Both the position numbers and the translations under genes were made by a program. 61,434 nt of DNA from Opitutia bacterium (GTDB lineage: Bacteria > Verrucomicrobiota > Kiritimatiellia > CAIQIC01 > Lenti-01). Below the pieces are notes generated by a model. It ran no database searches and was not told the DNA's origin. It worked only from the letters and a program-made list of their open reading frames with translations. Of the stretch, positions 56,714 to 61,434 are shown one piece after another. The stretch covers positions 1 to 61,434 of the forward strand of contig SABN01000005.1 in NCBI GenBank assembly GCA_009928955.1. The letters run 5' to 3'. The stretch's first letter is position 1. Every line of letters starts with the position of its first letter.

Positions 56714-57873
56714 AGAAGGGGTGGCAGACGAAGAGGCTGGGCGATGTTCTGGAAATCCAGAATGGCTTTGCCTTCGACTCCAAGATGTTTAACCCTTCAA
56801 AAGGGATGCCGCTGATTCGCATCCGCAGTCTGAAGGTTGGAGTGGAAACAGAAACCAGATTTAGCGGCGACTTTGACGATAAATATGTGGTGCATGCTGG
56901 CGACCTACTCATTGGAATGGACGGCGAATTTGGCTGTTACGAGTGGAAAGGCCCTCCCGCGTTGCTCAATCAACGAGTATGCCGCCTTCAAGGTTTTACA
57001 GCTGAGCTTGTACCGCGATTTCTTTTCTATGGAGTCAATACCCACTTAAAGGCAATTGAAGATGTCACCGGTTTTGCCACGGTGAAGCATCTCTCTTCGA
57101 AGCAGATTCTCGACATCGACTTTCCCCTCCCCCCGCTCCCCGAACAGCGGCGGATCGTGGGCCTCCTCGACGAAGCTTTTGCGGGCATTGCCACCGCCAA
57201 AGCCACCGCCGAACAAAACCTCCAAAACGCCCGCGCCCTTTTCGAAAGCCATCTCGATGCCGTCTTCACCCGGCGCGGCACGGGGTGGGAACAAAAGACA
57301 TTGGAAGAAATTGCGACAACCTTTGGCCGCGGCAAGTCAAAGCATCGCCCGCGAAATGAGCCAAAACTTTACGGCGGGAAATATCCGTTCATCCAAACGG
57401 GCGACATTCGAAGCGCCAACCATTTTATCACCGAGTATTCCCAAACTTACAGCGAAGCCGGTCTTGCCCAAAGCAAGCTGTGGCCGAAGGGAACCATTTG
57501 CATTACCATTGCAGCGAACATTGCAGAGACCGGAATCTTAGGCTTCGATGCCTGCTTCCCCGACAGCGTCATCGGCGTGGTAACGAATCCCAAAGAAGCC
57601 GTGATTGGCTTTGTTGAATATTTGTTGCAGTCATTTAAGGTCCGCCTGCAAGCCATGGGAAAAGGAAGCGCCCAAGCCAACATCAACATGGGCACATTTG
57701 AGAATGAACGCTTTCCCTTTCCGCCAGTCTCCGAGCAGAAACAAATCGTCGCCAAGCTCGACGCCCTCTCCGCCGAAACCACCCGCCTCGCGGCGCTCTA
57801 CGCGCGCAAGCTGGCGGCGCTGGAGGAGCTGAAGAAGTCGCTGTTGCACCAAGCCTTCGCGGGGGAGTTGTGA
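56710..57873 (+). CDS. hsdS: Type I restriction-modification system specificity subunit
   Basis: GWQTKRLGDVLEIQNGFAF; two TRD/helix repeats (LPPLPEQRRIVGLLDEAF and PPVSEQKQIVAKLDAL); GTG start overlaps hsdM stop. Confidence 0.94.
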   Translation: MKKGWQTKRLGDVLEIQNGFAFDSKMFNPSKGMPLIRIRSLKVGVETETRFSGDFDDKYVVHAGDLLIGMDGEFGCYEWKGPPALLNQRVCRLQGFTAELVPRFLFYGVNTHLKAIEDVTGFATVKHLSSKQILDIDFPLPPLPEQRRIVGLLDEAFAGIATAKATAEQNLQNARALFESHLDAVFTRRGTGWEQKTLEEIATTFGRGKSKHRPRNEPKLYGGKYPFIQTGDIRSANHFITEYSQTYSEAGLAQSKLWPKGTICITIAANIAETGILGFDACFPDSVIGVVTNPKEAVIGFVEYLLQSFKVRLQAMGKGSAQANINMGTFENERFPFPPVSEQKQIVAKLDALSAETTRLAALYARKLAALEELKKSLLHQAFAGEL

Positions 57874-58796
57874 GCGGGACGGGAAAGGCGAATCCTTTGT
57901 CGGGTCATCCGGCGAATCCGGCAAATCCGACGGATCGGACAGATCGGACAAATCCGACAAACGCAAAACCGGTGATTTTGGGCAAGCCGGCCGCGCCTGC
58001 GCGGGAGAAGCGGCTGCGGCCGAGCGGGGGCTACCGGGAGCTGCGCAGTTTCCAGCTGACCACCGTCGTCTACGACGCCACGGTGAAATTTTGCGAGCGG
58101 TTCGTGGATCCGCGTTCGCGCACGACGGACCAGATGGTGCAGGCGGCGCGCAGCGGACGCCAGAACATCGCCGAGGGCAGCCGCGCGGCGGCGGCCTCCA
58201 GCCAGACCGAACTGCGCCTGGTCAACGTCGCCCGCGCCAGCCTCGACGAGCTCCTGCTGGACTACGAGGACTTCCTGCGCCACCGCCAGTTGCGCATGTG
58301 GGACAAAAACGCTCCCGAGACCCGGGCCGTGCGCGAATTGGGTTTCCCTCATCCGGCGGATCCGGCGGAGTTGACGGATCCGACAGATCGAGGCGACCGC
58401 GCACGTTGGGCGCGCTACGCGCCCTGGCTGGAGCACACCGACCCGGCCGTGGTCGCCAACGCGCTGATCTGCCTGATCCACCAAGCGAACTATCTGCTCG
58501 ACCAGCAAATCGCCGCGCTGGAGCGCGGCTTCATCCGCGATGGCGGCTACAGCGAAAAGCTGGCCGCCGCGCGCATCGCGGAGCGTCAGCGGAGCCAACG
58601 AAACCCGACGGATCCGACCGATCCGTCGGATCCGACAAATCCGCCGGGGGCCAAGGCCCCCGATTGCCCGAAATGCGGCAAGCCGCTGGCCTTGCGCACG
58701 GCGCGCAAAGGGGCCAATGCCGGCGCGCAGTTCTGGGGCTGCTCCGCCTATCCCGATTGCAAGGGCACCCTGCCGCTGGAGAACCGAAAGCCATGA
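57870..58796 (+). CDS. Four-helix-bundle protein with C-terminal topoisomerase-type zinc ribbon, embedded in the hsd operon
   Basis: FERFVDPRSRTTDQMVQAARSGRQNIAEGSRAAAASSQTELRLVNVARASLDELLLDYEDFLR (four-helix suffix family); CPKCGKPLALRTARKGANAGAQFWGCSAYPDCKGTLPL. Confidence 0.85.
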   Translation: MSGTGKANPLSGHPANPANPTDRTDRTNPTNAKPVILGKPAAPAREKRLRPSGGYRELRSFQLTTVVYDATVKFCERFVDPRSRTTDQMVQAARSGRQNIAEGSRAAAASSQTELRLVNVARASLDELLLDYEDFLRHRQLRMWDKNAPETRAVRELGFPHPADPAELTDPTDRGDRARWARYAPWLEHTDPAVVANALICLIHQANYLLDQQIAALERGFIRDGGYSEKLAAARIAERQRSQRNPTDPTDPSDPTNPPGAKAPDCPKCGKPLALRTARKGANAGAQFWGCSAYPDCKGTLPLENRKP

Positions 58797-61198
58797 ACGA
58801 AGCCGAAACCAGAGCCGAGCACATCGATCCCGCGCTGAAGGCCGCGGGCTGGGGCGTGGCCGAGGGCAGCCGCATCCGGCGCGAATTCCCCATCACGCCG
58901 GGCCGCATCGAAGGCCACGGCCGGCGCGGCCAGCCGCTCTTTGCCGACTACGTCCTGGAATACCGCAACCACAAGCTGGCGGTGGTCGAGGCCAAGGCGT
59001 GGGACGAAGAACTCACCGAGGGGGTCGGGCAGGCCAAGGATTACGCGGGCAAGATGGCGGTGCGCTTCGCCTATTCCAGCAACGGAAAAGGCATCTACGG
59101 CATCGACATGGTAACCGGCCAGGAAGGCGAGCTTTCCCGCTACCCCACCCCGGATGAACTCTGGGCGCGCGCCTTCGCCAAGCCGGACGCGTGGCGCGAC
59201 CGCTTCGCCGAAGTCCCGTTCGAGGACAAGGGCGGATCGCATCCGGGCCGCTACTACCAGGACATCGCCGTCGAGCGCGTCATGGCAGCCATCGCCGAAG
59301 ACAAGAAGCGCATCCTGCTGACGCTGGCCACGGGCACCGGCAAGACCTTCATCGCCTTCCAGATCGCGTGGAAGCTGTTCCATGGCCGCTGGAACCTGTC
59401 CGGCGAACCGACCCGCCGCCCGCGCATCCTGTTCCTGGCCGACCGCAACATCCTCGCCAACCAAGCCTACAACGCCTTTTCCGCCTTCCCCGAGGATGCC
59501 ATGGTGCGGATCGCGCCGGACAGCATCCGCAAGAAGGGCCGCGTGCCGACCAACGGCAGCCTGTTCTTCACCATCTTCCAAACCTTTATGTGCGGCCCGC
59601 CCAAGTACGACGGCACGCCCTCGCCCTATTTCGGCGATTATCCCAAGGATTTCTTCGACTTCATCGTCATCGACGAATGCCACCGCGGCGGAGCCAACGA
59701 CGAAAGCACCTGGCGCGACATCCTCGACTATTTCTCCCCGGCGGTGCAACTGGGCCTGACCGCCACGCCCAAGCGGCGCGACAACGTGGACACCTACCGC
59801 TACTTCGGCGAGCCGGTCTACGTCTACTCGCTCAAAGAGGGCATCAACGACGGCTTCCTCACTCCGTTCCGCCTCAAGCAGATTTCCACCACGCTCGATA
59901 AATACACCTACATGCCGGACGACGTCGTGCTGGAGGGCTCCGTCGAGTACGGGAAGCAGTATCAAGAGGCCGACTTCAACAAGATCATCGAAATCAAGGA
60001 GCGCGAAAAGAAGCGGGTCGAGATCTTCATGTCGCAGATCGACCAGCGCGAGAAGACCCTGGTCTTCTGCGCTTCGCAGGCCCACGCCTTGGGCGTGCGC
60101 GACGCGGTCAACCAGCTGAAGACCAGCAAGGACCCGAACTATTGCCAGCGGGTCACCGCCAACGATGGCGAGCTGGGCGAGCAGCATCTGCGCGAGTTCC
60201 AGGACAACGAGAAAACCATCCCGACCATCTTGACCACGTCCCAAAAGCTCGCCACCGGCGTGGATGCGCGCAACGTCCGCAACATCGTCCTGATGCGCCC
60301 CATCAAGTCCATCATCGAGTTCAAGCAGATCATCGGGCGCGGCACCCGCCTGTTCGATGGCAAGGACTACTTCACGATCTACGATTTCGTGGATGCCCAG
60401 GCGAATTTCAAGGATCCCGAATGGGATGGCGAGCCCCTCAATCCCGAAAACTGCCCCAAATGCGGCTGCTACCCCTGTCAATGCGCCGAGAAGCCGCCCT
60501 GCCCCACGTGCGGCCAGCGGCCCTGCGTTTGCCCGTGTTCCAAATGCGGCCAGCGCCCGTGCGTGTGCCCGTGCCCCAAGTGCGGCCAGCGCCCGTGCGT
60601 CTGCCAAAAGGTCAAGATCAAGCTGGCCGATGGCAAGGCCCGGCGCATCCAGCATATGATGTGCACCACGTTCTGGCACCCGGACGGCACCCCGATGACG
60701 GCGCTGCAGTTCATGGAGGCGCTGTTCGGCAAAATACCGGAATTCTTCAAGGACGAAGCTGAATTGCGCGCCATCTGGAGTTTGCCTGACACCCGGAAGA
60801 AGCTGCTGCAAAGCTTGGCTGAAAAGGGCTTCGGCCCCGACCAACTCGCCGAAATGCAAAAGATCATCGATGCCCGGAATTGCGACCTCTTCGACGTGCT
60901 GGTGCACGTGGCCTATGCCGTGGACCCGATATCCCGCGCCACACGCGCCAGCCACGCCCAAAAGAAGATCCGCGTCCACTTCGGCGATCGCCAGCGCCAG
61001 TTCATCGACTTCGTCCTCGCCCATTACGTTTCCGAGGGTGTCGAAGAACTTGATCCGGAGAAGCTCTCGCCCTTGCTCCGCCTGAAATATCACGACTCCA
61101 TCGCCGATGCTCTCGCTGACCTTGGCAAGCCAGAAGACATCACCCGCGCCTTCGTGGGCTTCCAGAAATTCCTCTACCAGGGCACCGCCACCGCCTGA
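58793..61198 (+). CDS. hsdR: Type I restriction-modification system restriction subunit
   Basis: LTLATGTGKTFIAFQIAWKLF, FFDFIVIDECHRGGANDESTWRDILDYF, LGLTATPKRRDNVDTY, SIIEFKQIIGRGTRLFDGKDYFTIYDFV. Confidence 0.97.
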   Translation: MNEAETRAEHIDPALKAAGWGVAEGSRIRREFPITPGRIEGHGRRGQPLFADYVLEYRNHKLAVVEAKAWDEELTEGVGQAKDYAGKMAVRFAYSSNGKGIYGIDMVTGQEGELSRYPTPDELWARAFAKPDAWRDRFAEVPFEDKGGSHPGRYYQDIAVERVMAAIAEDKKRILLTLATGTGKTFIAFQIAWKLFHGRWNLSGEPTRRPRILFLADRNILANQAYNAFSAFPEDAMVRIAPDSIRKKGRVPTNGSLFFTIFQTFMCGPPKYDGTPSPYFGDYPKDFFDFIVIDECHRGGANDESTWRDILDYFSPAVQLGLTATPKRRDNVDTYRYFGEPVYVYSLKEGINDGFLTPFRLKQISTTLDKYTYMPDDVVLEGSVEYGKQYQEADFNKIIEIKEREKKRVEIFMSQIDQREKTLVFCASQAHALGVRDAVNQLKTSKDPNYCQRVTANDGELGEQHLREFQDNEKTIPTILTTSQKLATGVDARNVRNIVLMRPIKSIIEFKQIIGRGTRLFDGKDYFTIYDFVDAQANFKDPEWDGEPLNPENCPKCGCYPCQCAEKPPCPTCGQRPCVCPCSKCGQRPCVCPCPKCGQRPCVCQKVKIKLADGKARRIQHMMCTTFWHPDGTPMTALQFMEALFGKIPEFFKDEAELRAIWSLPDTRKKLLQSLAEKGFGPDQLAEMQKIIDARNCDLFDVLVHVAYAVDPISRATRASHAQKKIRVHFGDRQRQFIDFVLAHYVSEGVEELDPEKLSPLLRLKYHDSIADALADLGKPEDITRAFVGFQKFLYQGTATA
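60497..60604 (+). repeat. 36-bp tandem repeat x3 encoding P-C-x-x-CGQRPCVC inside hsdR
   Basis: ccctgccccacgtgcggccagcggccctgcgtttgc / ccgtgttccaaatgcggccagcgcccgtgcgtgtgc / ccgtgccccaagtgcggccagcgcccgtgcgtctgc. Confidence 0.95.
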
Positions 61199-61287
61199 AC
61201 CGCGGGAAGGTCCGCCGACGCCCTCTTCACCTGTTTTGCGAGCGTTTCTTGCGAGCACTGCCCGCCCCCGCGGGGATGTAGGCCGCG

Positions 61288-61336
61288 AAGTTTTCCACAC
61301 CGTGGAAAAAATGTTTCCACACTGTGGAAAAAAGAC
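61288..61336. repeat. Two TTTTCCAC/GTGGAAAA palindromic units (same family as 45132-45258)
   Basis: GTTTTCCACACCGTGGAAAAAATGTTTCCACACTGTGGAAAAAA. Confidence 0.92.
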
Positions 61337-61434
61337 ACTACCGTCCCATAGGAATTGTGCGGGGATGAAAAAAAGGCTGGTTTGAAGTCCTGCTCTTTGC
61401 CACTCGGCAAAGGATGAATAAGAAAAACAAACCA

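Noticed and set aside
60497-60604. CRISPR-like short regular repeats
   Set aside because: Units are contiguous with no spacers and encode protein in the HsdR frame; no repeat-spacer array was seen anywhere in the window.

Overview
GC-rich bacterial chromosome segment, resembling the Verrucomicrobia/Kiritimatiellota-type PVC bacteria (inferred from gene content and repeat style; not tested). It carries housekeeping genes (serS, tilS, argH, truA, ruvX, mutM, glgA, katG plus a Fur/PerR-type regulator, a TPP-dependent 2-oxoacid decarboxylase, an A-type flavodiiron protein, DUF4914, an MFS transporter), two complete three-subunit xanthine dehydrogenase/aldehyde oxidase operons next to a mocA-like nucleotidyltransferase, a flavin-rich exported redox neighbourhood (ferric-reductase-like membrane protein, exported flavodoxin-like protein, exported nitroreductase/FMN_bind fusion), two tRNAs (Thr-TGT, Pro-CGG) and a type I restriction-modification operon with an extra four-helix-bundle/zinc-ribbon gene. 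The most unusual theme is the density of small dispersed repeat families. Several lie inside genes in frame: tilS carries about 430 bp of palindromic and tandem repeats between its domains, the accessory gene of the RM operon carries three GATCCGAC-type blocks, and hsdR carries a 36-bp x3 Cys-rich tandem. Other notable items are an AT-rich island with two long palindromes centred exactly 100 bp apart, a duplicated Gly-rich secreted-protein cassette linked to an ECF sigma operon, a two-copy nucleotidyltransferase/small-partner module (one copy decayed), tRNA-like fragments around tRNA-Pro, and a candidate inactive archaemetzincin. All assignments were made by eye from translations; no database search was run.
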